From the NCBI GenBank assembly GCA_020641055.1, contig CP067345.1:985317-1049316 (forward strand): a DNA stretch of 64,000 bases, written 5' to 3'. This document shows positions 27,003 through 35,256 of this stretch, in pieces. The notes under the pieces are model-generated. The model worked only from the letters and a program-made list of their open reading frames with translations, did no database searches and had not been told where the DNA came from. How positions within the stretch are numbered: position 1 is the first letter of the stretch; every line of letters begins with the position of its first letter. The stretch is from Clostridioides sp. ES-S-0010-02. Lineage in GTDB: Bacteria > Bacillota > Clostridia > Peptostreptococcales > Peptostreptococcaceae. The position numbers and the translations under genes were made by a program.

Positions 27003-27125
27003 AGCAAGTTGTAAAATAAGATAGAAGTATACCCCAACAATACGAAACATATTGTTACAATATGTGGTGTAGGATATAAATTCAATGACAAATTGAAACA
27101 GCAAAAGGAGAAGTGCCATTTTTAA
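27003..27125 (+). pseudogene. Remnant of an OmpR/PhoB-type response-regulator C-terminus
   Basis: In one frame from 27003 the translation reads SKL-stop-NKIEVYPNNTKHIVTI and then CGVGYKFNDKLKQ, ending at TAA 27123-27125. This matches the end of the winged-helix domain of OmpR-family regulators (RKKIE-dPsNPkyIvTvrGVGYKF). A stop codon (27012-27014) stands where Arg is expected. No receiver domain or start is present, so only the last 40 codons survive. It follows the MATE gene by 55 bases and suggests a deletion when that module arrived or decayed. Confidence 0.65.
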
Positions 27126-27150
27126 TAATTGCACTTCTCTTTATTTTTAT
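27106..27150 (+). terminator. Terminator after the MATE/remnant segment
   Basis: GAGAAGTGC (27108-27116) pairs with GCACTTCTC (27131-27139), followed by TTTATTTTTATT. About 190 bases of featureless AT-rich sequence follow up to the rubrerythrin gene end. Confidence 0.8.
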
Positions 27151-27342
27151 TGTATCAAAGTCTTTGATAAATATTAAATAAGTGGTAAAATTAGTTCTCA
27201 AGTTTTTTTATACTTTTAGAATACTGTATTTAATGGATAATATCATTTTTATAATATAATTTCATATTAGAATAATCTAATATTTATAAAACTAGATAGT
27301 ATCAATATAATAAATTGCTTAAATACAGTAGATTATTTTTAC

Positions 27343-27930
27343 TTATTCAAATAATGAATTTTTAAAGTCCAAGAAATATCCTTGTGGATGAAGACAAACA
27401 GGGCAAGCTTTTGGAGCTTCTTTACCAATATGAATATGTCCACAGTTTGTACATATCCATTGGATATCTTCATTTCTTCTAAATAAAGTACCTTCTTCTA
27501 AATCAGTAGCATATCTACCAAATCTATCACCATGAACTTTTTCTATTTCAGCTATATTTTCAAATAATTTAGCTATAGCTTCAAAACCTTCTTCACGTGC
27601 TGTTTTTCCAAAGTTTTTATATACATCATCCCACTCTTGAAGCTCATTATGTTGTGCAGCTTTAAGATGTTGAGCTGTTTTATCATATAAATCTACAGGA
27701 TATGCTCCTGATATACTTATATTTTCTCCAGCAAATTCTTTTAATTTAGTAAAAAATTGTTTTGCATGTGACTTTTCTTGGTCAGCAGTATAATTAAATA
27801 AAGATTCTATTATATATAATCCTTCTTTTTTTGCTACAGATGCAGAAATATTATATCTATTTCTAGCCTGGCTTTCACCTGCAAAAGCTCTCAATAAATT
27901 TTCTTTAGTTTTACTGTCTTTTAAATTCAT
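27343..27930 (-). CDS. rbr: Rubrerythrin
   Basis: 195-residue non-haem iron peroxidase that reduces H2O2 in anaerobes. The N-terminal ferritin-like four-helix domain has the di-iron ligands in FAGESQARNRY, TADQEKSHAKQF, REEGFEA and AEIEKVHGDRF. The C-terminal rubredoxin-like domain has CTNCG and CPVCLHPQGYF, four cysteines for one iron. ATG 27930 follows GAGAGG; an in-frame ATG at 27951 would add seven residues and lacks a site. Monocistronic. Confidence 0.95.
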   Translation of the reverse strand: MNLKDSKTKENLLRAFAGESQARNRYNISASVAKKEGLYIIESLFNYTADQEKSHAKQFFTKLKEFAGENISISGAYPVDLYDKTAQHLKAAQHNELQEWDDVYKNFGKTAREEGFEAIAKLFENIAEIEKVHGDRFGRYATDLEEGTLFRRNEDIQWICTNCGHIHIGKEAPKACPVCLHPQGYFLDFKNSLFE

Positions 27931-28016
27931 ATTATACCTCTCTATTAACAATAAATTTTTACAATATTTGATTCTTTTTATTTATTATTCCAAAACTAGA
28001 TATAATTATGCTCAAT

Positions 28017-28454
28017 TTAGTCAGCATTTTTGAAATTATTATTGATTTTTTTTAAAATTCTAAGAAATTCTTGCTTTTCCTTTTCTGTGATATTACAGTA
28101 GGCTGTTTCTTTAACTTGTGATGAAATACTATTGAATGTATCCTCTATTAGCATTGCTTTCTTTGTAAGTTTTATATATGTAATACGTTTGTCATTGTCA
28201 CTCTTTTGTCTTTCTATATATCCTAGACTTATAAGTTTATTAACTAATACTGTAACAGTAGATTTGTCTTTTCCTATTTTAGTTGCAATTTCTTTCATTG
28301 TAAGTATTCCATTATTTTCATAAAGTGCAGTGAGTATATTTCCATGTGTAGGCAACAATTCATTTAAACCGTTTTTATTGAGTTTATTTTCAATGAATTT
28401 AAGCATATTAGCTTTTGTCTTACTTATAAAATGTATAATATATTTATCTTCCAT
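28017..28454 (-). CDS. MarR-family regulator divergent from yhdH-like gene
   Basis: 145-residue winged-helix regulator. ILTALYENNGILTMKEIA, GKDKSTVTVLVNKLISLGY and RQKSDNDKRITYIKLT give the full helix-turn-helix and wing. A GGAG site precedes the ATG. It is divergent from a quinone-oxidoreductase-like gene; two near-identical palindromes lie in the 120-base gap over a consensus promoter for that gene. It therefore probably represses itself and the oxidoreductase and responds to an electrophile or oxidant. Confidence 0.88.
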   Translation of the reverse strand: MEDKYIIHFISKTKANMLKFIENKLNKNGLNELLPTHGNILTALYENNGILTMKEIATKIGKDKSTVTVLVNKLISLGYIERQKSDNDKRITYIKLTKKAMLIEDTFNSISSQVKETAYCNITEKEKQEFLRILKKINNNFKNAD

Positions 28455-28503
28455 AAATTAATCTCCAATCTTTAAATTATTTGAGGTACTTTGAAATAAA
28501 AAG

Positions 28504-28555
28504 TAGTTTGACATAAAACTATTTTTCAACTATAATTAGTTTAACATAAAACTAA
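28504..28555 (+). promoter_or_regulatory. Consensus promoter embedded in two MarR-type operators
   Basis: TTGACA (28508-28513) and TATAAT (28531-28536) are spaced 17 bases, a perfect consensus. Palindrome one, TAGTTTGACATAAAACTA (28504-28521), covers the -35; palindrome two, TTAGTTTAACATAAAACTAA (28536-28555), covers the start site. Their centres are 33 bases apart, about three helical turns, so two dimers would sit on the same face. Confidence 0.85.
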
Positions 28556-28574
28556 ATGTATTGGGAGGAAATTT

Positions 28575-29570
28575 ATGAGTAAAAATTTTAAATCACTATA
28601 TATTACAGAAGAAGAGGGACGTTTTAAGAGAAATATAATCGAAAGAGATATAGATGAACTACCAGAAGGAGATGTTCTGATAAAAGTAAAATATTCTTCA
28701 CTAAATTATAAGGATGCACTTTCAGCAAATGGAAATAAGGGTGTAACTAGAAAATATCCTCATACTCCAGGAATAGATGCATCTGGTGTAGTAGAATTTA
28801 GTAGTTGTGATGATTTTAAAGTTGGAGATGAAGTTTTGGTAACAGGTTATGATTTAGGAATGAACACCTCTGGAGGGTTTTCAGAATATATAAGAGTTCC
28901 TTCTAATTGGGTTGTCAAACTTCCAACTAATCTTTCTCTAAAAGAAGCAATGGATTATGGTACAGCAGGATTTACAGCAGCTTTATCTGTATATAAATTT
29001 GTAAATACTGTAGACAAAGATATGGGAGATGTACTAGTTACTGGTGGTACTGGAGGAGTTGCTGTGATTGCAACTAAAATATTAGTTAAATTGGGATATT
29101 CAGTTGCAGTTTCAACAGGAAAATTGGAAGAACAAAAAGACACATTATTAAAACTAGGTGTTAAAGATGTTATACATAGATCAGAAGTAGATGATAATTC
29201 AGGGAGACCTCTACTTAGACCAAGATGGGCTGGAGTAATAGATACAGTAGGAGGAAATACTTTATCAACAGCAATAAAGACAACTAATTATTGTGGAGCA
29301 GTTACAACATGTGGTAATGCAGGTGGAATTGATTTTACAAGTTCAGTATATCCATTTATATTAAAAGGTGTTACTTTATATGGTATAGATTCTGTAGATT
29401 GCCCAATGAATTTGAGATTAAAAATATGGGACTTATTGTCAAATGAATGGAAGCTAGAAGATTTAGATGACATGGTAACTGTAGTATCATTAAATGAATT
29501 GAGTAAAAGCATAGATTCAATAATAGAAGGAAAGCATGTAGGAAGAACAGTAGTTGATTTAGGATTGTAG
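28575..29570 (+). CDS. YhdH/AcuI-family quinone oxidoreductase (acrylyl-CoA reductase-like)
   Basis: 331-residue zinc-free MDR protein. Start SSLNYKDALSANGNKG, substrate block HTPGIDASGVVEF, AMDYGTAGFTAALSVY and the NADPH loop VTGGTGGVAVIATKILVKLG are characteristic of YhdH/AcuI. The family reduces acrylyl-CoA or activated quinone/enone substrates. TTGGGAGG precedes the ATG. Control by the divergent MarR fits a role in electrophile detoxification, though this is inference. Confidence 0.9.
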   Translation: MSKNFKSLYITEEEGRFKRNIIERDIDELPEGDVLIKVKYSSLNYKDALSANGNKGVTRKYPHTPGIDASGVVEFSSCDDFKVGDEVLVTGYDLGMNTSGGFSEYIRVPSNWVVKLPTNLSLKEAMDYGTAGFTAALSVYKFVNTVDKDMGDVLVTGGTGGVAVIATKILVKLGYSVAVSTGKLEEQKDTLLKLGVKDVIHRSEVDDNSGRPLLRPRWAGVIDTVGGNTLSTAIKTTNYCGAVTTCGNAGGIDFTSSVYPFILKGVTLYGIDSVDCPMNLRLKIWDLLSNEWKLEDLDDMVTVVSLNELSKSIDSIIEGKHVGRTVVDLGL

Positions 29571-29679
29571 TGAAGGTTAGGTTTATAGTTAAGTTAACTG
29601 ATTCTGAATATATAATTGGTTCTTAATATATAGTTAAGTAAGTTTTAATGTAAAACTATAACATCAAATCATAAAATAA

Positions 29680-29730
29680 AAAATGAGATACCTTAAAATT
29701 ATTTTATTTAAGAGTATCTCATTTTGATTT
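29680..29730. terminator. Bidirectional terminator between yhdH-like and nitrilase genes
   Basis: AAAATGAGATAC (29680-29691) pairs with GTATCTCATTTT (29714-29725). A-rich sequence on the left and T-rich on the right let it work for both convergent genes. Confidence 0.8.
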
Positions 29731-29769
29731 TTATGTAAAAAGTTTATGTAAAGATTTTGGATAAAAAGA

Positions 29770-30696
29770 CTATTCGTGAACAATTAATTCAAATACATCA
29801 GGTCTTGAATAGTGACCCTCTGAATCAAAATCTAGTCTACTAAGAACTATTTGTTCTAAATCTAAATCAGCTATTAATATTTCTTCTTTATTGAAAATAG
29901 GGCCTGCTACATATTTTCCAAAAGGGTCAACTATGCAACTTCCACCTGGACACATAATCTCTGGTTCTGCATCAAGTTCTTTATAATAGTTAAGGTCAGT
30001 TGGGTACATATTTTTTTCAACATATTGATTGCATCCAATAACAAAGCATCTTCCTTCTAAAGCGATATGCTTCATAGTTGATTGCCACTCTTCTCTTGAA
30101 TCAGCAGTAGGGGCTATATAAAGTTTTACACCTTTAGCATAAAGAGCTGTTCTAGCTAGTGGCATGTAGTTTTCCCAGCAAATTAATGAACCCATTTTCC
30201 CATATGGAGTATCAACAACTGTAAGAGTACTTCCATCACCTTCACCCCAAATGCATCTTTCTGTTCCTGTAGGTTTAAGTTTTCTATGTTTACCAATAAG
30301 TTTACCTTCTGGTGAGAAAAATAAGTTTGTACAATAAAGAGTGCAATTTATATCGTTTCCATCTCTTTCTGTTATTCCCATTGATAGATATACTCCTGCT
30401 TCTTGGGCTGCTTTTCCTAATAAATCTGTTGTAGCACTAGGTACTGGTACAGAATTATCATAGTATCTTTTCCAATCTTCTCTACCTTTCATTGTTCTAC
30501 TTCCAACAACAAATCCAAATGAAAGTCCTCTTGGATATGCAGGTATAAATGCTTCTGGGAAAACTACTATATTTGCCCCTTTTCTACCAGCTTCTTTAAT
30601 TAATTCTAATGCTTTTTCAACAGTTTTATCTAAGTCCATTATAATTGGTGATGCCTGAACAACAGCAATTCTTACATTTTTATTTTCTTTGTTCAT
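29770..30696 (-). CDS. Nitrilase (aliphatic nitrilase/cyanide hydratase group)
   Basis: 308-residue C-N hydrolase. The catalytic triad is present: Glu in FPEAFIPAYPRG (near 48), Lys in HRKLKPTGTER (near 138) and Cys in LICWENYMPLARTALY (near 170). The CWEN signature separates true nitrilases from amidases (usually CxD). It would hydrolyse a nitrile to the acid and ammonia. AGGAGG precedes the ATG. It is divergent from a YtcJ-type amidohydrolase across a 398-base gap. The natural substrate in an anaerobe is unclear. Confidence 0.9.
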   Translation of the reverse strand: MNKENKNVRIAVVQASPIIMDLDKTVEKALELIKEAGRKGANIVVFPEAFIPAYPRGLSFGFVVGSRTMKGREDWKRYYDNSVPVPSATTDLLGKAAQEAGVYLSMGITERDGNDINCTLYCTNLFFSPEGKLIGKHRKLKPTGTERCIWGEGDGSTLTVVDTPYGKMGSLICWENYMPLARTALYAKGVKLYIAPTADSREEWQSTMKHIALEGRCFVIGCNQYVEKNMYPTDLNYYKELDAEPEIMCPGGSCIVDPFGKYVAGPIFNKEEILIADLDLEQIVLSRLDFDSEGHYSRPDVFELIVHE

Positions 30697-31094
30697 AAAA
30701 ACCTCCTAAAAAATATTTGAATTTGTTGATTTGAACAGATTACATCAGGTTTTATTTGAGAAAAAAGTATCTTATCTTGTAAATAATGATGTAACTGTAT
30801 ATTTAAAATGATACATCATGATTTAGCAAATTACAATTATACAAAAAAATAATTCATATTAAGTACTTTTTTTTATTAACATATAATATTAATTTTTCAC
30901 ATCAATATTATGACTATTAAATTATAATATTTGTAATGAATAGTATTTATTTCTTGGCGAACAATAATTAAAAATGAGATTTTTATATATTAATATTAGT
31001 TAATATTAAAAAAAATAAGCTTAATGAAATACGAATAATTAATTATAAAATACTAAAATAAATTTATCAAAATAGACAATTTAAGGAGAACTTT
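30697..31094. other. Long AT-rich divergent intergenic region
   Basis: 398 bases with no plausible ORF. It must hold the promoters for the nitrilase (minus) and amidohydrolase (plus). TTAATATTA-G-TTAATATTAA at about 30990-31009 is a repeated, nearly self-complementary element near the plus-strand gene. No RNA motif was recognised. Confidence 0.5.
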
Positions 31095-32693
31095 ATGAAA
31101 GAAAAAATTTATTATAATGGAAATATCCTTACAATGGAAGATTCAATATGTGGAGATGCTATTCTTATAAAAGATAAAATAATAAAAAAAATAGGAACTA
31201 AAGAAGAAATTCTAGCTTTAAAAAATAATGAAACAGAAGTCATAGATTTGCAGGGTAAAACATTGATGCCTTCCTTTATAGATTCACACAGTCATTTGAC
31301 AGCTTTTGCTACTACTCTAAGATTAGTTCCTTTAGAAGATGCAACTAGCTTTAAAGATATAGTAAAGAAAATACAAGATTTTAAAGATTCAAATGATATA
31401 AAAAAGGGTGAATGGATAATTGGTTTTTCGTATGATAACAATTTTTTAGAAGAAAATATTCATCCAGATAAAGATTTATTAGATAGTGCATCTTTAGAAA
31501 ATCCAATACTAATTTCACATGCTTCTGGTCACATGGGAGTTGCAAATACTTTAGGATTAAAAAAATTAGGTGTTACTCATGAAACACAAGACCCAGAAGG
31601 AGGGCATATAGGCAGAGTCAAAGGGAGTAAAGAGCCAAATGGATACTTGGAGGAAAATGCCTTTTTTAAAGTATCATCTAAAATAAAACAACCATCATTA
31701 GATGAAGTTTGTAATCTAATTGAAAAAGTACAAGATATTTATTTAAGTTATGGTATTACAACAGCACAAGAGGGATTAATGGCAGATAATCAATTTAATC
31801 TCTTAAAACTAATGTCAAATCAAAATAGACTAAAAATAGATATTGTAGGATATGTAGATTTAAAAAATAGTAAATCTGTAAAAGATGATAATAAAAATTT
31901 TGTAAAGAAATATGTAAATAGATTTAAAATAGGAGGATATAAGATATTTTTAGATGGTTCTCCTCAAGGAAAGACAGCATGGTTAACGAAACCATATGAA
32001 AATTCAGAAGATGGTTATCGTGGGTATTCTATATATAAAGATGAGGAAGTAGAGAAATTTATAAACATTTCAGTAGAAGAAAAAATGCAACTTTTAACTC
32101 ATTGTAATGGGGATGCAGCGGCAGACCAGTTGATAAACTTATTTGAAAAAGTTATAACAGGAAAAAATATTAAAGATAATATGAGACCTGTGATGATACA
32201 TGCTCAAACTGTAAGAGAAGACCAAATTGATGAAATGGAAAAAATAAACATGATACCCTCATACTTTGTAGCTCACACATACTATTGGGGAGATATTCAT
32301 ATTAAAAACCTTGGGGAAGATAGAGCATTTAAGATTAGTCCAATTAAAACAACTATAGAAAAAGGTTTAATTTATACTTTACATCAAGATACACCTGTAA
32401 TAGCACCTAATATGCTTGAAACAATATGGTGTGCGGTTAATAGAATTACAAAAAAAGGAGTATTGATAGGTGAAAATGAAAAAATAAGCCCATTAGAAGC
32501 TTTAAAAGGTGTTACTATAAATGCAGCATATCAATATTTTGAAGAAGATAAAAAGGGTTCAATCAAAGAAGGCAAGCTAGCTAATTTAATAGTACTAGAT
32601 GAAAATCCACTTACTGTTGACTCTCTTAAAATAAAAGATATTAAAGTTTTACAAACAATAGTAGAAGGGGAAGTATTATATTCATTAAAATAG
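31095..32693 (+). CDS. YtcJ-type amidohydrolase (amidohydrolase_3)
   Basis: 532-residue metallo-hydrolase. FIDSHSHLTAFATTLRL carries the first metal histidines. GKTAWLTKPYENSEDGYRG, THCNGDAAADQ, MIHAQTVREDQ and LHQDTPVIAPN follow in the order seen in YtcJ/exoenzyme-regulatory-type proteins. No signal peptide is present, so it is cytosolic. AAGGAG precedes the start. Such proteins are usually promiscuous amide or imide hydrolases with unknown substrates. Its neighbour nitrilase also acts on C-N bonds, so a shared nitrogen-scavenging role is possible. Confidence 0.85.
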   Translation: MKEKIYYNGNILTMEDSICGDAILIKDKIIKKIGTKEEILALKNNETEVIDLQGKTLMPSFIDSHSHLTAFATTLRLVPLEDATSFKDIVKKIQDFKDSNDIKKGEWIIGFSYDNNFLEENIHPDKDLLDSASLENPILISHASGHMGVANTLGLKKLGVTHETQDPEGGHIGRVKGSKEPNGYLEENAFFKVSSKIKQPSLDEVCNLIEKVQDIYLSYGITTAQEGLMADNQFNLLKLMSNQNRLKIDIVGYVDLKNSKSVKDDNKNFVKKYVNRFKIGGYKIFLDGSPQGKTAWLTKPYENSEDGYRGYSIYKDEEVEKFINISVEEKMQLLTHCNGDAAADQLINLFEKVITGKNIKDNMRPVMIHAQTVREDQIDEMEKINMIPSYFVAHTYYWGDIHIKNLGEDRAFKISPIKTTIEKGLIYTLHQDTPVIAPNMLETIWCAVNRITKKGVLIGENEKISPLEALKGVTINAAYQYFEEDKKGSIKEGKLANLIVLDENPLTVDSLKIKDIKVLQTIVEGEVLYSLK

Positions 32694-32771
32694 ATATGAA
32701 TTATATTCTTTTAAATATTATGTAAAAGTATTGTATAAAAAATATTATGTAAAAATAAAATCTAATAAAAT

Positions 32772-32858
32772 AGGTAGAGTTAAATAATATTATATGTGAC
32801 TGAAGGGCTAGCTTATTAGGTCTAAAGGTTAATTGCCATAATTTTATTAATTCTACCT
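32772..32858. repeat. Long-armed inverted repeat between convergent genes
   Basis: Twelve bases at 32772-32783 (AGGTAGAGTTAA) pair with 32847-32858 (TTAATTCTACCT) with one G-U, enclosing 63 bases. It lies between the YtcJ-type gene and the XRE-cupin gene, which converge. It may act as a terminator for either gene or be a remnant of a small element. Confidence 0.45.
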
Positions 32859-32873
32859 TGAAAATTTGTGTTT

Positions 32874-33416
32874 TTAGGACACAACTATGTAGATTACCTT
32901 ACTTTCAACTTCACTTGGATTTCCCCATTTATGTCTCATACCAAAAGGTATTTTTACACTATCACCTTCATTTAATTCAAATATATCATCTTCCAAACTA
33001 AGTTCAACACTTCCTTTAAGTATATAAGCAACTTCGTCTCCAGCATGCCCATTTTTTTCTTTACAGTAAGACTTAGGAGACAAATTCATAATGGCAAATT
33101 CGAATTTATTAAATGGATTATTGGATAACATTTCATATAAAATATTTTCTGATTCTGGAAAAATTACTATTTTTCTAAGATTGTTTCTTACAATTAATTC
33201 TGAATCATCAATAGAAGGAACGAAAAAAGTAATTAATGGTACATTTAAAGCATTTGAAATTGATTTTAAAAAATTTATGGATGGATTTACGCTTCCTTTT
33301 TCTATTTGACTAATTAAAGAAGGTGTAACTTTAATTAATTTAGATAAATCTTTTATACTAATGTTCTGTTTTTTTCTACATAAAGTCAATTTTTTACCTA
33401 TACTTGAATTACTCAT
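32874..33416 (-). CDS. XRE-family regulator with C-terminal cupin sensor
   Basis: 180-residue two-domain regulator. Residues 8-62 form an XRE helix-turn-helix (LCRKKQNISIKDLSKLIKVT, SLISQIEKGSVNPSI). Residues 108-178 form a cupin (HAGDEVAYILKGSVELSLED, GDSVKIPFGMRHKWGNPS). The MerR/PuuR-like architecture senses a small molecule in the cupin. AGGAGG precedes the ATG. It is divergent from serS and shares with it a gap that also contains the conserved 35-bp element, so it may help control the downstream serine-related genes. Confidence 0.88.
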   Translation of the reverse strand: MSNSSIGKKLTLCRKKQNISIKDLSKLIKVTPSLISQIEKGSVNPSINFLKSISNALNVPLITFFVPSIDDSELIVRNNLRKIVIFPESENILYEMLSNNPFNKFEFAIMNLSPKSYCKEKNGHAGDEVAYILKGSVELSLEDDIFELNEGDSVKIPFGMRHKWGNPSEVESKVIYIVVS

Positions 33417-33786
33417 TAAAATCCTCCTATTCTAACATCTGACAAAGAATATATAAAGAATTATATCATAAGGTAAAAAAATTTATATGAAAATTGATAA
33501 TTATATAAGATTGATAAAAAAAAAGTCAAAATAGATAATTGATTGCTAAAATTAGCATAATTATAATGAAAGTAAAAGTAAGATTAATGATGAAAAATTA
33601 AATTATATTAATTTAATTAAATATAATTTGACAATGTGTAAAAAAGTGAGTAAAATATAACTAAATAAAAATAATAGGTTCGGATAAGACAGAAAAAGAT
33701 TTCTTAACCTTAAGCAAATATACTATTATCAAAGTTAACTGAGATTAAGAGATAACATCCAATCTTAAAGTATTGAGGAGGAAAAA
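33417..33786. other. Divergent control region of XRE-cupin and serS genes
   Basis: Contains the 35-bp element at 33511-33545 and a promoter just downstream of it. The rest of the serS leader (about 33575-33786) is AT-rich with a small hairpin potential (AGATTAAGA near 33742 with TCTTAA near 33763). No T-box consensus (AGGGTGG...) was found, so tRNA-sensing control is not supported. Confidence 0.55.
33511..33567 (+). promoter_or_regulatory. Conserved 35-bp element plus promoter, serS copy
   Basis: The element at 33511-33545 has core AAAGTCAAAATAGATAATTG. It matches the copy before ykvI at 32 of 35 positions, all differences being A/T swaps. A promoter TTGATT (33539-33544), 17 bases, TATAAT (33562-33567) overlaps its 3' end, so the element sits in the activator position. 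Confidence 0.75.
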
Positions 33787-35058
33787 ATGCTTGATATAAA
33801 AAGAATAAGAGAAAACTTAGATTGTATAAAAAAAGCAATGGAAAGAAGAGGTGAAAAAGCCTTTAATCTTGATGAAGTAGTTAAGTTAGATGATGAAAGA
33901 AGAAAAATTCTTCAAGAAGTTGAGGTTATGAAAAACGAATTAAATACTGCATCTAAAAATATACCAAATCTTATAAAAGAAGGTAAAGATGTAGAAAATG
34001 AAAAAATTAAGCTAAAAGAGTTATCTGACAAGATTAAAGTTATAGACCAAAACCTTAAAGATGTAGAGGAAAAAATGGAATACTTGTTAATGAGAATTCC
34101 AAATGTACCACATTCAGAAGTACCACAAGGGGAAACCGATGAAGATAATGTTGAGGTGAGAACTTGGGGTAAGACGTCTAATTTTGATTTTGAATCTAAA
34201 GCTCATTGGGAAATAGGGACTGAGTTAGGTATACTTGATTTTGAAACAGCTGGTAAAATAACTGGTTCAAGATTCACTCTTTATAAGGGATTAGGAGCTA
34301 GATTAGAAAGGGCATTATTAAATTTTTATCTAGATACAAATACAACAGTAAATGGATACACAGAAATTATTCCACCATTTATGGCAAATAGAAATAGTTT
34401 TTTGGGTACAGGACAACTACCTAAGTTTGAAGAGGATATGTTCAAAATAGAAGGATTAGATTACTTTTTAATTCCAACATCAGAAGTTCCTTTAACTAAT
34501 ATACATGCTAATGAAATACTTAAATTTGAGCAACTACCAATAAATTATACAGCATATACTCCTTGTTTTAGGTCAGAAGCTGGTTCTGCTGGAAGGGATA
34601 CAAGAGGTTTGGTAAGACAACATCAATTTAATAAAGTAGAAATGGTAAAAATAGTAGCTCCAGAAGAATCTTACAATGAATTAGAAAAATTAACTAATAA
34701 TGCTGAGACTATGCTACAATTATTAAATTTACCATATAGAGTAGTAAAAATATGTACAGGTGACTTAGGATTTACAGCTTCTTTTAAATATGATGTAGAA
34801 GTTTGGATGCCAAGTTATAACAGATATGTTGAAATTTCATCTTGTTCAAACTGTGAAGATTTTCAAGCTAGAAGAGCTGGAATAAGATTTAAAAGAGACA
34901 AAAATTCTAAAGCTGAATATGCACATACATTAAATGGTTCTGGACTGGCTATTGGAAGAAGTGTAGCAGCTATATTGGAAAATTACCAACAAGCAGATGG
35001 CTCTGTAATAGTTCCAGAAGCTTTAAGACCATATATGGGTGTTTCTGTTATTAAATAA
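33787..35058 (+). CDS. serS: Seryl-tRNA synthetase
   Basis: 423-residue class II synthetase. Residues 1-105 are the coiled-coil tRNA arm. Motif 2 is [20 protein letters not shown] and motif 3 is [27 protein letters not shown] marks the serine site. All are intact, so it should be active. Its position next to a two-component system, a transporter and an SHMT-like gene, and its dedicated activator-type promoter, suggest an accessory copy rather than the housekeeping gene; that needs the rest of the genome. GAGGAGG precedes the ATG. Confidence 0.93.
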   Translation: MLDIKRIRENLDCIKKAMERRGEKAFNLDEVVKLDDERRKILQEVEVMKNELNTASKNIPNLIKEGKDVENEKIKLKELSDKIKVIDQNLKDVEEKMEYLLMRIPNVPHSEVPQGETDEDNVEVRTWGKTSNFDFESKAHWEIGTELGILDFETAGKITGSRFTLYKGLGARLERALLNFYLDTNTTVNGYTEIIPPFMANRNSFLGTGQLPKFEEDMFKIEGLDYFLIPTSEVPLTNIHANEILKFEQLPINYTAYTPCFRSEAGSAGRDTRGLVRQHQFNKVEMVKIVAPEESYNELEKLTNNAETMLQLLNLPYRVVKICTGDLGFTASFKYDVEVWMPSYNRYVEISSCSNCEDFQARRAGIRFKRDKNSKAEYAHTLNGSGLAIGRSVAAILENYQQADGSVIVPEALRPYMGVSVIK

Positions 35059-35127
35059 CAATTAAAATATATATTTTTAAATAATAAAGTAAGCTATAAA
35101 TAATTAAAAAATAATAATTAATATAAT

Positions 35128-35196
35128 AATGTGTACAAACTAATGAATATTGATATAGTATAGCTATCATATGAAAGAGTATGTGCACATTTTTAT
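35128..35196 (+). terminator. Terminator after serS
   Basis: AATGTGTACA (35128-35137) pairs with TGTGCACATT (35182-35191), one G-U, with a T-tract after. The loop holds a second small palindrome. Confidence 0.7.
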
Positions 35197-35256
35197 TTGA
35201 TAATTTATTTAAGGGTAAATGAATATAAATAATCTATAAACAGAAAGGGTTTTTTT

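Noticed and set aside
33600-33786. T-box riboswitch before serS
   Set aside because: No AGGGTGG T-box, no specifier-loop structure and no terminator/antiterminator pair seen. The control signal found is the 35-bp element.
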